DNA from: Isotricha intestinalis
Taxonomy: Eukaryota > Ciliophora > Litostomatea > Vestibuliferida > Isotrichidae
Length of the DNA: 50,505 nt
Reading direction: 5' to 3'
Assembly: GCA_023807065.1 (NCBI GenBank)
Contig: JAJJLU010003573.1
Span: 1 to 50,505, forward strand
In this document: piece by piece, positions 1 to 9,686 of the stretch
Layout of the letters: each line of letters begins with the position of its first letter
How positions within the stretch are numbered: position 1 is the stretch's first letter
Notes under the pieces: model-generated
Databases searched by the model: none
Seen by the model: only the letters and a program-made list of their open reading frames with translations
What the model was told of the DNA's origin: nothing
Program-made: the position numbers and the translations under genes

Positions 1-588
1 TTAGATAAAGAAAAGTAATATATAAAAAATTTATATCCTCAATTTCAAATGGAAAGTAACCAATATAAATGGAACATTCAAATAATGCAAATAAATGAAT
101 CTCAACAATTTCGAAATGTTAAATTTCAAAGAAATTAGAAAGATTAGCTCATCAACAAAAAATGAAAATTAAAAAAGAAGTAAGAATAAAAAATCAAAAA
201 TTAGAAAGAATAACACAAAAAAATTACAAATTCGAAACAACAGATATAAATATATTATTAATGGCAAAAGCATTAACAGAATGTTTATCATTTATAGGAA
301 ATTATGATGAAACATCATCTCAACAAAAAATACAATGAGTCAAATTCGTGGTGGAAATATTAATAATAATATTGGTGATTATTATGATCCTAATAAAAAT
401 AAAAATTATATATCTGAACTTAGAATTTTAATTTACTATGAGAAAAAATAATCCTAATTTTCCAAATTTAAAAGCTACTATTGAAGACTTAATTGAAATT
501 CTACTCAAGAATTAGATTATCATAAAGTTGATATGGCTAGAAAAATTTAGAAGCTTTGCTTATTATATTAATCATATTATTGATTAAA
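1..588 (+). pseudogene. Broken protein-coding relic, family not recognised
   Basis: Protein-like segments follow one another on the plus strand but in different frames. One segment at about 140-337 has no stop until TGA and includes DINILLMAKALTECLSFIGN. A second starts near 334 with MSQIRGGN. A third, near 438-500, contains NFPNLKATIEDLIEI. A fourth near 502-588 contains ELDYHKVDMARK. At least four frame changes and an early TAA (16-18) separate them. No GT-AG intron was found that joins them cleanly, so decay by small indels is the simplest reading. Single-base assembly errors are a weaker alternative, because the long genes nearby are intact. The 5' end runs off the window. The protein family is unknown to me. 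Confidence 0.5.
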
Positions 589-754
589 TAAAAAAAAATT
601 ATTTTTAAATTAAAAAAAATAATCCTAAATTTAATGTTTTCATTATTATTTTTTTTTCCAATTTTATTATATTTAAAAAATAATTAAAAATTATTTAAAA
701 ATAATATTGAGGTTTTACCATAAAAAATTTTTTCTTATATTATTTTATTCTAAT

Positions 755-1071
755 TTAACTTCCGCCTTTCATTCCTTCATCAATATTTTTATATAAAGGA
801 CAAGATTTTCTACATTTTAAAAATCGATTTTCAAATTCTTCTACTTTAAAAAATCTACAGCAAAAATTTCATATAATAATACTTACATCTTTTCTATTTT
901 TAAAATCTAACTCTATAAGTTTTATTATAATATCTTAATCCATAATAAAAAATTCATTTTCATTTAAGTTTTCATAATATTTTCACCCAACCCCAAAACA
1001 TTACACCCTTCAGAACCAGCTCTTTTTTGATTATATTCATTTAATTTACTTTCAAATAAAAATTAGCATTT
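755..1071 (-). pseudogene. Out-of-frame C-terminal segment of IFT122
   Basis: Directly downstream of the IFT122 stop, the minus strand encodes pieces that look like the missing C-terminus of IFT122. They are a block with GSEGCNVLGLGE in the same frame as the gene beyond two TAA codons, a block NENEFFIMD then DIIIKLIELDFKNRKDV in another frame, and a cysteine motif CRFF...FLKCRKSCPLY ending at TAA 755-757. Human IFT122 ends in a comparable Cys-rich tail after its TPR region. Reaching these pieces requires at least one small indel and reading past TAA and TGA codons. This is either recent decay of the tail, an assembly indel, or unrecognised splicing. I could not find an intron that restores the frame. 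Confidence 0.6.
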
Positions 1072-4000
1072 TTATTTCCAGTATCTCTTTTTTAAAGTTT
1101 GAAATCCATTTGCATTATTTTTTGAACAATTATTTTTTTTAATTCTTTCCATAGAACTCATTTTAATAAAATCAATAGCTTGATCATCAGTAATTGCAGA
1201 AGAAGGTTTAAATTCAATAAGAGATAAAAATTCAAAAGAAAGAGAACATTTTTTAAAAGGAGCAGAACAAGCATTATATTGATCACCAAAATTGTTTAAT
1301 AAAGGATTACTATGATTACAATTATAACATATTTGTAATTCTAATTCATTATCTACATATGGTTTACTTCTTATATTTAATATTTCTATATCTATTTTTT
1401 CTGCCCATTCTGGTGGATAAATTAAATTTGCTAATTTATCATATGCGTTACATGCTGTTTTAAAGTTTTTAAATTTTTGGGATAATATTCCTAAACTGTA
1501 ATATATATATGATGGTAATATTGCTTTATATTGAGGCATAAATGATTTGAAATTTGATATTTTATTTACTAGGAATAAACAAGCATTAAATAAATCACTT
1601 TCATTTATTGATATTATATCAGTGTTAAAAGGTTCTTCTATAAATTTATATATGTAATCATATGCATTAAATATATCACTTAAATCATTTGAATCTTTAA
1701 ATTCTTTTATTTTTGAATAATCAACTTTTGATAATTTTTCTGGATCTGCTTCTAAATCTTTAATTACACTTAAAGCATCATTAGTATATGAAATAAAAAG
1801 AAAACATGCATCTTTATATCTTTTTTCATATACAGCATTATCTATTAATTTATCTAATAATTTCATAGATAAATCAACTCTATCAGCTTTTCTATAATAT
1901 TCTTGGGCTTCTTTAAATCTATCTTCTAAAATTAAATGTTCTGCATATTTTAAATGAACATATTCAGATAATTGTTTATTTTCTCTTGATAAAATAAATG
2001 CTTCATCCCATTTTTTTAATTCAACATTCATATAAACAATAGATTTAGTATCTCCTAATCTTAAATAAGCTTCAGCAGCATAAGCATAATTTTTATTTTT
2101 TTTAAAATAATGACCACATAAAGCAATAGATTCAGCGTCTTCATCTTTAGTTAAATTTCTACAAATATCAATTAAAATATCTAATAAATTATGTTCTCCA
2201 TAAACTTCAATAGCTTTTTTTTTTTTACCAATTGCAATATATAAATCACCAGCTTCTTTAAATTTCTTATTTTCTTCTAACCATTCAGCTTGATTTTGTA
2301 AAATTTCATCTGTGAAATTATTATCACCTCCTTGCATATATTTAGCTCTTATTTCAAGTGCTTCTGCATACATTTTTAATGTTGCATACATTTCTTGTGC
2401 TTTATCAGGCTTTCCTCCTTTTATATATAAATCTGATGCTTTTTTATATTTACCTATATGAGAATATATATCTCCTCTTATTACATTATCATCTACTCCA
2501 TCTTTTTTTTCTTGTTCTAAATCTAATACTAAATTTATAAATTTTATATCTTGAATTTTTTTAAAACAATTTCCAGCAACTTGAAAATCGAAATTCAACA
2601 TTGACTCAACACCTAAATATATCCATTCTTGATTAGTAGCACCTAAACAAGCAATTTTATAAGCTTCATTCATTTGTTTTTTTTCAGCATATCTCATAAT
2701 ACTTTGACTATTAGATATATCTAAAACAGAAACATTATTATAAGATTGAAGCATAAAAACTTTAGTTCCTCTAAAACCAATAATAACACCTGAAATTTTT
2801 TCTTTAATAGGAGGAAAATCACTGGTTTTAATATAAACATTATTTTCATACCAATAAGCAATCATATTATCAATATCACTATTAAAAGATAAAGATTTAG
2901 CTTTTTCACCTTTCCAAATAACTCCTTTTGATGGTAAATCAATAACAGAAATATCATAATTGTCATCGATAAGTGCTAATCTTTTTCTAGTGAAATTAAT
3001 ATCTAAACTTCTAATAGGAATATCATGAGTATATAATAATATAGGAAATTGATTATCTAAATACATCATATATACTTCACCTGATCTTGTACCACAAATC
3101 ATTCCTTCTCTTTTTTGAGCTCCTCCTAAAACTCTTAAATATTTAACATCTGTTTCAAAACTCCAATCTCTTTCAACATTTGTTATTAACGCAACATCAC
3201 TCACTAAAGGATATAAATATATATGATTTTCATAACATATTATTAAATGATTTGAGGCTAATAACATTAAACTTATTTCTCCTTCCCATTTAACAAAATA
3301 TTTTGGTTTTGTATTATCATCATCACTTATTTGATGAACAAATACTTTATCTATTGAAAGATAAGCTACTAAATCTTTAAAAATTGCCATTTTTCTTATA
3401 TATCTTTTAGTTTCTATAGAAGTTTTTTCATTTGATAATAAATTATGAATTATAATTTCTCTTAAATTTTTCCTATAAACATATTTTTCATTATAAATAC
3501 CATGAACAATACTAAAAGTAACTTGATGACAAGTAATTGAGCCATCATTTGAAATTGATATAACAGAATTAAATTTATCAAAATTTCTAACTCCAGTAAC
3601 CCAAGAATTTAAACCTTGAGTGATAGTAACAACAAAAATTCCTTCTTTACTAAAAAAATTAATTTCTCTATTATTAGTACCTACTAAAACATAATCATCC
3701 TTAAATAAACTAATTGAAATTGGATCAGCAGTTAATTTTCTAGTTTCAGTAACTTGTGCATTAAATAAATCAATTAAATGGAAATTTTTATCCCAAGTAC
3801 AAACATATAAACAATAATCTTTATTTAAAAATCTTGAATTAGAAAAACAACAACAAGTTATTTTTTCTTGTTTTTCTTCATTAACAACAATCACTTTTTC
3901 ATCTTTATTTCCATTTTCTTTATCTCTAATACTAATAGTTCCATTTTCAAAAGCAATAGCATATTTCATTCCATCATTAGTCCAAGCAAAATCAACTCCA

Positions 4001-4401
4001 GTATTATTTAAAGGATATTTATTAACTGCTTTTTCTTTACAAACAGAAAGAACAGTTTTACTCATTGATATTAATATCATTAAACAAGGATTATATCCCA
4101 TTCTAATCAAAGGATCTTTAAATGTTATTTTATTTATTGGTTTACTTATATCTCCAGTATTCCATATATATACTATATTATCTTTTCCTCCACTTGCAAA
4201 AACTTTTCCATCTTTTCTAAATGCTAAACATGAAACATCCAATAAATGTTTCTCACAATGACCTAATTCTTTTCCTGTTACTGCATCAAAAAATACTATT
4301 ACTTTTCCTATTCCAACTATCATTTGATTATGAATTGGATCCACTGATATTGCGTTTATTTGAATTGGATGCTTTAATTTCCATTTCTCTATTATTTTCA
4401 T
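1072..4401 (-). CDS. IFT122: Intraflagellar transport protein IFT122 (IFT-A core), C-terminus shortened
   Basis: IFT122 is a core subunit of the IFT-A complex, which drives retrograde traffic and membrane-protein entry in cilia. The 1109-residue frame has the family layout: two N-terminal WD40 propellers (about residues 1-560) followed by TPR-like helices (about 570-960) and a Cys-containing segment near 1025 (CYNCNHSNPLLN). Signature stretches match known IFT122 proteins: FASGGKDNIVYIW, FSIVHGIYNEKYVYR, EAYKIACLGATNQEW and AITDDQAIDFI. The human protein is about 1240 residues; this one stops about 100 residues early at TAA, and its tail lies downstream out of frame (755-1071). It is transcribed away from an RCK-family kinase whose start codon is 122 bp distant. 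Identity is near certain; whether the annotated stop is the true end is not. Confidence 0.95.
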   Translation of the reverse strand: MKIIEKWKLKHPIQINAISVDPIHNQMIVGIGKVIVFFDAVTGKELGHCEKHLLDVSCLAFRKDGKVFASGGKDNIVYIWNTGDISKPINKITFKDPLIRMGYNPCLMILISMSKTVLSVCKEKAVNKYPLNNTGVDFAWTNDGMKYAIAFENGTISIRDKENGNKDEKVIVVNEEKQEKITCCCFSNSRFLNKDYCLYVCTWDKNFHLIDLFNAQVTETRKLTADPISISLFKDDYVLVGTNNREINFFSKEGIFVVTITQGLNSWVTGVRNFDKFNSVISISNDGSITCHQVTFSIVHGIYNEKYVYRKNLREIIIHNLLSNEKTSIETKRYIRKMAIFKDLVAYLSIDKVFVHQISDDDNTKPKYFVKWEGEISLMLLASNHLIICYENHIYLYPLVSDVALITNVERDWSFETDVKYLRVLGGAQKREGMICGTRSGEVYMMYLDNQFPILLYTHDIPIRSLDINFTRKRLALIDDNYDISVIDLPSKGVIWKGEKAKSLSFNSDIDNMIAYWYENNVYIKTSDFPPIKEKISGVIIGFRGTKVFMLQSYNNVSVLDISNSQSIMRYAEKKQMNEAYKIACLGATNQEWIYLGVESMLNFDFQVAGNCFKKIQDIKFINLVLDLEQEKKDGVDDNVIRGDIYSHIGKYKKASDLYIKGGKPDKAQEMYATLKMYAEALEIRAKYMQGGDNNFTDEILQNQAEWLEENKKFKEAGDLYIAIGKKKKAIEVYGEHNLLDILIDICRNLTKDEDAESIALCGHYFKKNKNYAYAAEAYLRLGDTKSIVYMNVELKKWDEAFILSRENKQLSEYVHLKYAEHLILEDRFKEAQEYYRKADRVDLSMKLLDKLIDNAVYEKRYKDACFLFISYTNDALSVIKDLEADPEKLSKVDYSKIKEFKDSNDLSDIFNAYDYIYKFIEEPFNTDIISINESDLFNACLFLVNKISNFKSFMPQYKAILPSYIYYSLGILSQKFKNFKTACNAYDKLANLIYPPEWAEKIDIEILNIRSKPYVDNELELQICYNCNHSNPLLNNFGDQYNACSAPFKKCSLSFEFLSLIEFKPSSAITDDQAIDFIKMSSMERIKKNNCSKNNANGFQTLKKRYWK

Positions 4402-4523
4402 TTTCCTTAAAGTTATATATTAAATATTGATTATTTTTGTTATAATTAAATCTTGAAAAAAAAATAAATTTTATTTTTTTATTAATAACATTAAATTTTA
4501 ATTAATTCAAATTAAATTTTCAA
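4402..4523. promoter_or_regulatory. Shared promoter region of the IFT122/RCK kinase divergent pair
   Basis: These 122 bp separate the two start codons and are almost pure A/T, so both transcripts must start within or very near it. No TATA-like or other specific element can be singled out in such composition. The shared-promoter role is inferred from geometry alone. Confidence 0.45.
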
Positions 4524-5636
4524 ATGGAAAAATATAAAATAATAGAAACAATTGGTGATGGAACATATGGAATAGTATATAAAGGAATAAATACAAAAAC
4601 AAATGAATATGTGGCAATAAAAAAAATGAAAAAAAAATATACAGATTGGGATGAATGTCTTTCATTAAAAGAAGTTCAAACTCTATTAACATTAAAGCAT
4701 TCAAATATAGTAACATTAAATGAATTAATTCTTCAGAAAAATGAATTAAACATGATATTTGAATTTATTGGGCAAAACTTATTTGAATATGCCAAAAACA
4801 TGAATGAAATACCAGAATATAAAATTCGTAACATATCATTTCAAATATTACAAGGATTAGCATATATGCATAAAAATAATTTTTTTCACCGTGATATGAA
4901 ACCCGAAAATATATTAATATCAGGAGATCAAGTAAAATTAGCAGATTTTGGATTAGCAAGAGACATAAATTCAGAGCCTCCATTTACAGATTATGTAGCA
5001 ACAAGATGGTATAGATCACCTGAAGTAATATTAAATAGTAAAATTTATTCAAGTCCAATTGATATCTTTGCTTTAGGGGCTATCATTGCTGAATTATATA
5101 CTGGAGTTCCTTTATTTCCTGGGAAAGAAGCAAGTGATCAAATGAATAAAATATGCGAAGTTTTAGGAACTCCTAGTCAAAGTGATTGGAATGAAGGATA
5201 TGATTTAGCTAATCAAATTCATTTTAAGTTTCCTCAATATAGAGGAAAAAAATTAAAAAATGTTATTCATAGAGCTAGTGATCTTGCTATTAATTTATTG
5301 GAAATGATGCTTTGTTTTAATCCTTCTAAAAGACCTTCTGCTGTTAAATGCTTACAACATCCTTTTTTTCAATGTAATGAAATTTTAAGGTATTTTGGAT
5401 TTAATGTTAAGAAAGAAGAAAATGAAGAAAAAAAAAATAATAATAATAATTTCGCTATGAGTATGAATAGTAGAAGTAATAATTTCTTGAATTTAATTGA
5501 AGAAGGAAATAAACAAAAAAAACAAAATGAGTTTAATTATGAAGAAGATGTATTTTTTTCACAAAATAATTCTAATTCAAAATTACAAAAAAGTAATAAT
5601 AATTTAAAAAGGTTTGAAGACTTTTTAGGAAATTAA
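4524..5636 (+). CDS. RCK-family (MAK/ICK/MOK-like) protein kinase
   Basis: A CMGC serine/threonine kinase of 370 residues. The kinase domain fills about residues 4-285: Gly loop GDGTYG (11-16), ATP lysine K33 in VAIKK, catalytic loop HRDMKPEN (D124), metal-binding DFG (141-143) and activation loop TDY (155-157) followed by VATRWYRSPEV. The TDY dual-phosphorylation site with ATRWYR is typical of the RCK group, whose members (MAK, ICK/CILK1, MOK, LF4, DYF-5) control ciliary length and IFT turnaround at the tip. The final ~85 residues are Asn/Glu-rich and probably disordered. Placement next to IFT122 supports a ciliary role. I cannot separate the MAK/ICK from the MOK subgroup from sequence reading alone. 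Confidence 0.88.
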   Translation: MEKYKIIETIGDGTYGIVYKGINTKTNEYVAIKKMKKKYTDWDECLSLKEVQTLLTLKHSNIVTLNELILQKNELNMIFEFIGQNLFEYAKNMNEIPEYKIRNISFQILQGLAYMHKNNFFHRDMKPENILISGDQVKLADFGLARDINSEPPFTDYVATRWYRSPEVILNSKIYSSPIDIFALGAIIAELYTGVPLFPGKEASDQMNKICEVLGTPSQSDWNEGYDLANQIHFKFPQYRGKKLKNVIHRASDLAINLLEMMLCFNPSKRPSAVKCLQHPFFQCNEILRYFGFNVKKEENEEKKNNNNNFAMSMNSRSNNFLNLIEEGNKQKKQNEFNYEEDVFFSQNNSNSKLQKSNNNLKRFEDFLGN

Positions 5637-5790
5637 AATGTTTTAAAATAAATAAATTTTAATAAGTTTTAATTGTTTAATATATTCAAAATATATTAAT
5701 GTATTTATATATAATATATATTTATTGAAAAAATGCAATAATATCAATGATATTAATATAACAAGATATATTACGTATTATTTTTTAATA

Positions 5791-6379
5791 ATGTTTGGAT
5801 TGAGAATACTAACAAAAAAATTATTTACTTTAAAAAGTATAATGATAATATTACGAAGTTGAGGTCATACAGGAGAAATATTAATAATGTTTTCAAAAGT
5901 TAAACTTTGATAAATTTTCAGATATTTTATTTTGTTAGTTCTCATACTGATAAAAGTAGTGAAAATAAAGTAAAAGAAGTAATAAAATTATCAGATTTTT
6001 AAAAAAGTAAAATTACTTTGAGAAACTATATAGAAGTAGAAATGTAGATCAAAGTTTTAAATCATCAATTTTAAAAAATATGCTTTAATTCAAAGTTTAG
6101 GAATAATATTAGAAACAAGACAAAATTTAATTGTTAGTAATGGATCATGTGTTGGTGTTCATTTGGTTTAATTTGAAATTTTTACTTAAAATATTATTAA
6201 TTGAACAAGAATTTAAAATTTTATTTATTGAATTTTATAGTAGAATTACTTCTATTTCTTTAAATAGAAAAATTATAAAAACTATTTGAGATAAATTGAT
6301 TTTTTTATAGGAAAAACTTATAGGAGGGAGTATTTTTGAAAAATTCATTAAATTAATTTATATTTTTAAAATTGTTTAA
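5791..6379 (+). pseudogene. ALG14: Decayed ALG14 (UDP-GlcNAc transferase membrane subunit) gene
   Basis: ALG14 anchors ALG13 at the ER and together they add the second GlcNAc to the dolichol-linked glycan. Landmarks occur in the right order but in shifting frames. They are: MIILRS-stop-GHTGEI (family motif LGSGGHTGE, with one Gly codon now TGA), SSHTDKSSENK, LIQSLG...LIVSNGSCVGV (family NGPGTCVP region), and ILFIEFYSRITSISLN (family YVESFARVKSLSLTG). A TGA and a TAG interrupt the last segment. At least three frame changes occur. Length (about 195 codons) fits the family. The gene is unlikely to be functional; a working copy would be expected elsewhere. Identity comes from motif recall, not an alignment. 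Confidence 0.72.
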
Positions 6380-6467
6380 TTATAACATTTATTTCTTTAT
6401 AATATTTTTAACGATTATATATTTATTTTATTTTTATTATGTATATTTTTCAAAAAATAAAAATTTC

Positions 6468-7160
6468 TTAATCTGACATCATTGGAAATTTGGAAAAATT
6501 ATATACATTATTTAATTTTTCATTAGGAGAAAATTCTTCAATATTTAATACATAATTAGAATTATTTTTTTTAGAACTACTTAAATTTAATTTATTTATA
6601 TTTGATTTTGATTTGAAAAATTTTTTAATGTTATTATTAATATTTGTATTTATATCAATTGTGTCATTTGTTTCTTTATCTTCAATTATTGAATTAAATT
6701 TTTCTTGTTCATCAAATTCAATTTCATACTCATCGTTATTTTTTTTTTCTATAATATTTTTAGTAAATTCATCGATATTTAAAGTAATAAATTCATCATC
6801 AAAATCTTGTTCTATATTTCCTAAATTATAATTTAAAAAATTTGAATAATTTAATTCACTAAAAATTTCATTTTCTTCTTTAATAATTTTATTTTTTAAA
6901 CTTCTTGCCCATATAACATTTACTACTTTATTATTTGATTTATTATTATTTATTTTTTTTATGGTTTTTTTTTTAGTTAAATTTTTATTAAACGTTTGAC
7001 CAAAATTGACAGTTTCACAATTATACTCTAAATTTGATTTACCCTTATTTCTTTTTATAACAGGATAAATATTAACCATATTAAAATGATTAATTGGATT
7101 TTTTGGTATTAAAACCTTTTTAATATTTTTACTGAAATTATTCTGACATTTTATTTTCAT
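6468..7160 (-). CDS. Uncharacterised Asn/Lys-rich protein (230 aa)
   Basis: A clean 230-codon frame starting at ATG and ending in TAA, divergent from the EF-hand/PH/kinase gene with 67 bp between start codons. The protein is rich in Asn, Lys, Ile and Glu and has no transmembrane segment or signal peptide. Short more ordered patches are VVNVIWARSLKNKI (about 80-95) and an acidic stretch with DDEFITLNIDEF (about 118-130). No domain is recognised. Low-complexity composition is typical of many proteins in this window and gives no functional hint. It could be a fast-evolving ciliate-specific protein. Confidence 0.6.
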   Translation of the reverse strand: MKIKCQNNFSKNIKKVLIPKNPINHFNMVNIYPVIKRNKGKSNLEYNCETVNFGQTFNKNLTKKKTIKKINNNKSNNKVVNVIWARSLKNKIIKEENEIFSELNYSNFLNYNLGNIEQDFDDEFITLNIDEFTKNIIEKKNNDEYEIEFDEQEKFNSIIEDKETNDTIDINTNINNNIKKFFKSKSNINKLNLSSSKKNNSNYVLNIEEFSPNEKLNNVYNFSKFPMMSD

Positions 7161-7227
7161 AATTCAAAAATTAATTATAAATAAACTCAAATAAATAATA
7201 ATAATTATTTGAAAAAATTTTTTTATA

Positions 7228-9414
7228 ATGTATAAAAATTCAGAGACTCAAATAAAATATCCAGATATAAATTCTTGTCTTAACTTAAAAATTCAAAGAA
7301 AAACATTAGAAATATTTTTAAAAGAATTATATAGAGATTTATTAAGAAGAAGTGATGGAGAATCAAATGGAAATAAAATAAATAAAATAACATTTCAAGA
7401 ATCTTTAATAATGCCTTTAATAATATCAGAAAGATTATTTTATGCTTTTACAAATAATAAATTCATAAATGATATAACAAGAGAACAATATATAAATGGT
7501 TTTTGTAATTTATATTCTGAAGATTTAGAAAGTAGATTAGAAATAATTTGTAAAGTTATTGATTTTGATTTAGATGGTGTTTTAAGTGTTGATGATTTAA
7601 CTATGTTACTTATGCATTTTTACCTTGTTAATAATGATATGAATTCTTTTAAAGAAGTAAAAGATATTATTTATAAAGATTTAACTCCTAAAAAAAGAAT
7701 TACTATTAGTTCTTTTAGAGATATTATTAATGATTATAATCCTGATGTTTTTTATTTATTTTGCTTTCTTTTCAATAAATTTTGCCCTTTTACTTCTGAA
7801 CAAGTTAATTATTTTAAAGATACTGTTAAAATGAAAGAAAATAAAATTTTTTCCCCTATCCATCATATTAAAGAACCATTTAAAAAATTTTTAAACATTC
7901 CTCCTTCTCATGAATTAATTAAATTTTTAAAAACAAGATATAATTGTTATATTAATGATTTAAATGATAATAAAAATAGAATAACAATTGAAAGTGAAAA
8001 CGAAGATTTAAATGATTTAAATAATTTTGAAAGTGATATTACTTTTGCAATGCATAATATGGAAAATGTAAATTCAGATAATAAATTTATTTTTAAAAAA
8101 ATATATTCTAATAGTCCAACAGCTACTTCAATAAAAAATAATTGGAAAAATGAATCAATATTAAACTCTCCTATTAACTCAAATAATCATTTTTATAAAA
8201 GTCCAGTTAAAAATTTAAATTATTCAAAATTTAAATCTTATGCCCCTGGAAAAAATAATTTAAATACTTCTGATACTATTATTGATTATAATAATAATGG
8301 AAATTATTTTGAAATTGAAGTTAATTATTATACTCGAAGTGGTTCTATTAAAGATTGCAAAATTGTAATTATAGGTGATTGCTTATATATTCATATTTTT
8401 GGAAATAAATATAAATTTTTAAAGTTAATTTCTTTAAAATTTACTTTTGTTGAAGAAATTGAAAAAGGAGAAACACTTTCAAATAATATTTTAAGAAGAG
8501 TTAGATTATCATCTTTTTTAAATTCAAATTATAAAGAAATGATCTTTACAAGTGAAGATCAAATTGAAATGGAATCTTTTATAAATACATTAAAACTTAT
8601 AACCCACCACGAAGATTTAAATAAAAAATATATTAAAATAAAAGAAATATATAGAGGAAAACAAAGTCATTTATATTTAGGAAAAAATATTGAAACAAAA
8701 GAACAAGTTGTAATAAAACAAATAGATCAAAATTCTCTTGATAAAAGTAAAAGATATGAAACAGTTCTTTGGGAAAGAGATATAATATTTTTTTTGAAAA
8801 AAATTTCTCATCCAAATATAGTAAAAGTATATGATTATTTTAGAACAGAAGAAAGTTTTTTTTTTATTTTAGAATATATTCCAAATGGTAATTTAAAATC
8901 TTTTTTATTAAATAATAGAAATATTTTAACACAAAAGGAATTAAAAAAAATAATGTTAGAATTATCAACTGCAATATTATTTCTTCATTCAGTAGGAATT
9001 ATTCATAGAGATTTAAAGCCAGATAATGTATTAATAAGTAAAAAAGAAAATGGTGAAATAAAAGTAAAATTAATTGATTTTGGATTTAGTAAAGTTTTAG
9101 GTAAATTAGATTATTTAAATGAAGCTTATGGAACTTTCAGTTATGCTTCTCCTGAAATTTTAAATAAAATTCCATATAATTTTAAAACTGATATTTGGTC
9201 TTTAGGAGTTATTTTTTATTTTATTATTGTTGGTGTTCATCCTTTTGGAGAAAATGAAAAAGATTTAAAAGAAATTCATCATAATATATTAAATGCTAAA
9301 TATTTTATTCCTGATTTTGTAGACACTAAAATAAAAAATTTAATTCAAAAATGCTTAAATCTTGATGCTAGGAAAAGACCAAAAATTGAAGATGTTGTAA
9401 AAATGTTATTGTAA
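7228..9414 (+). CDS. EF-hand / PH / serine-threonine protein kinase fusion
   Basis: A 728-residue signalling kinase. The N-terminal ~200 residues look like an EF-hand module with one clear loop, DFDLDGVLSVDD (from residue 112), in which position 12 is Asp rather than Glu. An Asn-rich linker follows. A PH-like domain covers about 365-465, with FEIEVNYYTRSGSIKDCK at its start. The kinase domain occupies about 469-728: VVIKQI (ATP lysine), IIHRDLKPDN near residue 593, IDFGFS near 616 and YASPEIL. The order calcium module, lipid-binding module, then kinase is the reverse of a CDPK and suggests calcium- and phosphoinositide-gated activity at a membrane. Substrates are unknown. The kinase call is certain; the PH call rests on position and strand pattern. 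Confidence 0.85.
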   Translation: MYKNSETQIKYPDINSCLNLKIQRKTLEIFLKELYRDLLRRSDGESNGNKINKITFQESLIMPLIISERLFYAFTNNKFINDITREQYINGFCNLYSEDLESRLEIICKVIDFDLDGVLSVDDLTMLLMHFYLVNNDMNSFKEVKDIIYKDLTPKKRITISSFRDIINDYNPDVFYLFCFLFNKFCPFTSEQVNYFKDTVKMKENKIFSPIHHIKEPFKKFLNIPPSHELIKFLKTRYNCYINDLNDNKNRITIESENEDLNDLNNFESDITFAMHNMENVNSDNKFIFKKIYSNSPTATSIKNNWKNESILNSPINSNNHFYKSPVKNLNYSKFKSYAPGKNNLNTSDTIIDYNNNGNYFEIEVNYYTRSGSIKDCKIVIIGDCLYIHIFGNKYKFLKLISLKFTFVEEIEKGETLSNNILRRVRLSSFLNSNYKEMIFTSEDQIEMESFINTLKLITHHEDLNKKYIKIKEIYRGKQSHLYLGKNIETKEQVVIKQIDQNSLDKSKRYETVLWERDIIFFLKKISHPNIVKVYDYFRTEESFFFILEYIPNGNLKSFLLNNRNILTQKELKKIMLELSTAILFLHSVGIIHRDLKPDNVLISKKENGEIKVKLIDFGFSKVLGKLDYLNEAYGTFSYASPEILNKIPYNFKTDIWSLGVIFYFIIVGVHPFGENEKDLKEIHHNILNAKYFIPDFVDTKIKNLIQKCLNLDARKRPKIEDVVKMLL

Positions 9415-9686
9415 TTAATTAAAAAAAATAATATTTTAGTGTTGTTGTTAATAAATATTATTAGAAATTAAGATAAAAAAGTATTTTATAAATAAATGTT
9501 TTTTGATAATGATTTCACTAAATAATAATCAAAATTCTATATAATAAATTTATTTAAAAAATATTTTCGAAAAAAAACCTTTAAAAAAAAAGAAGATTAA
9601 AAAAAAGAAAAAAAAGAAAAAAAAATTTAAAAAAAAATTAATAATTCTTAAAACCAAATATGAAAAATTACTTTTATTCACAAATT

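Noticed and set aside
420..480. Euplotes-style +1 frameshifting at AAA-TAA (one such site does join two segments near 450).
   Set aside because: Other breaks in the same relic and in ALG14, IFT122 and the kinase relic are not at AAA-TAA/TAG, and the intact genes end in AAA-TAA without shifting.
5791..6379. TGA read as Trp or TAA/TAG read as Gln to rescue broken genes.
   Set aside because: In ALG14 the TGA falls on a Gly position and another on a non-Trp position, and frame changes remain after any recoding.
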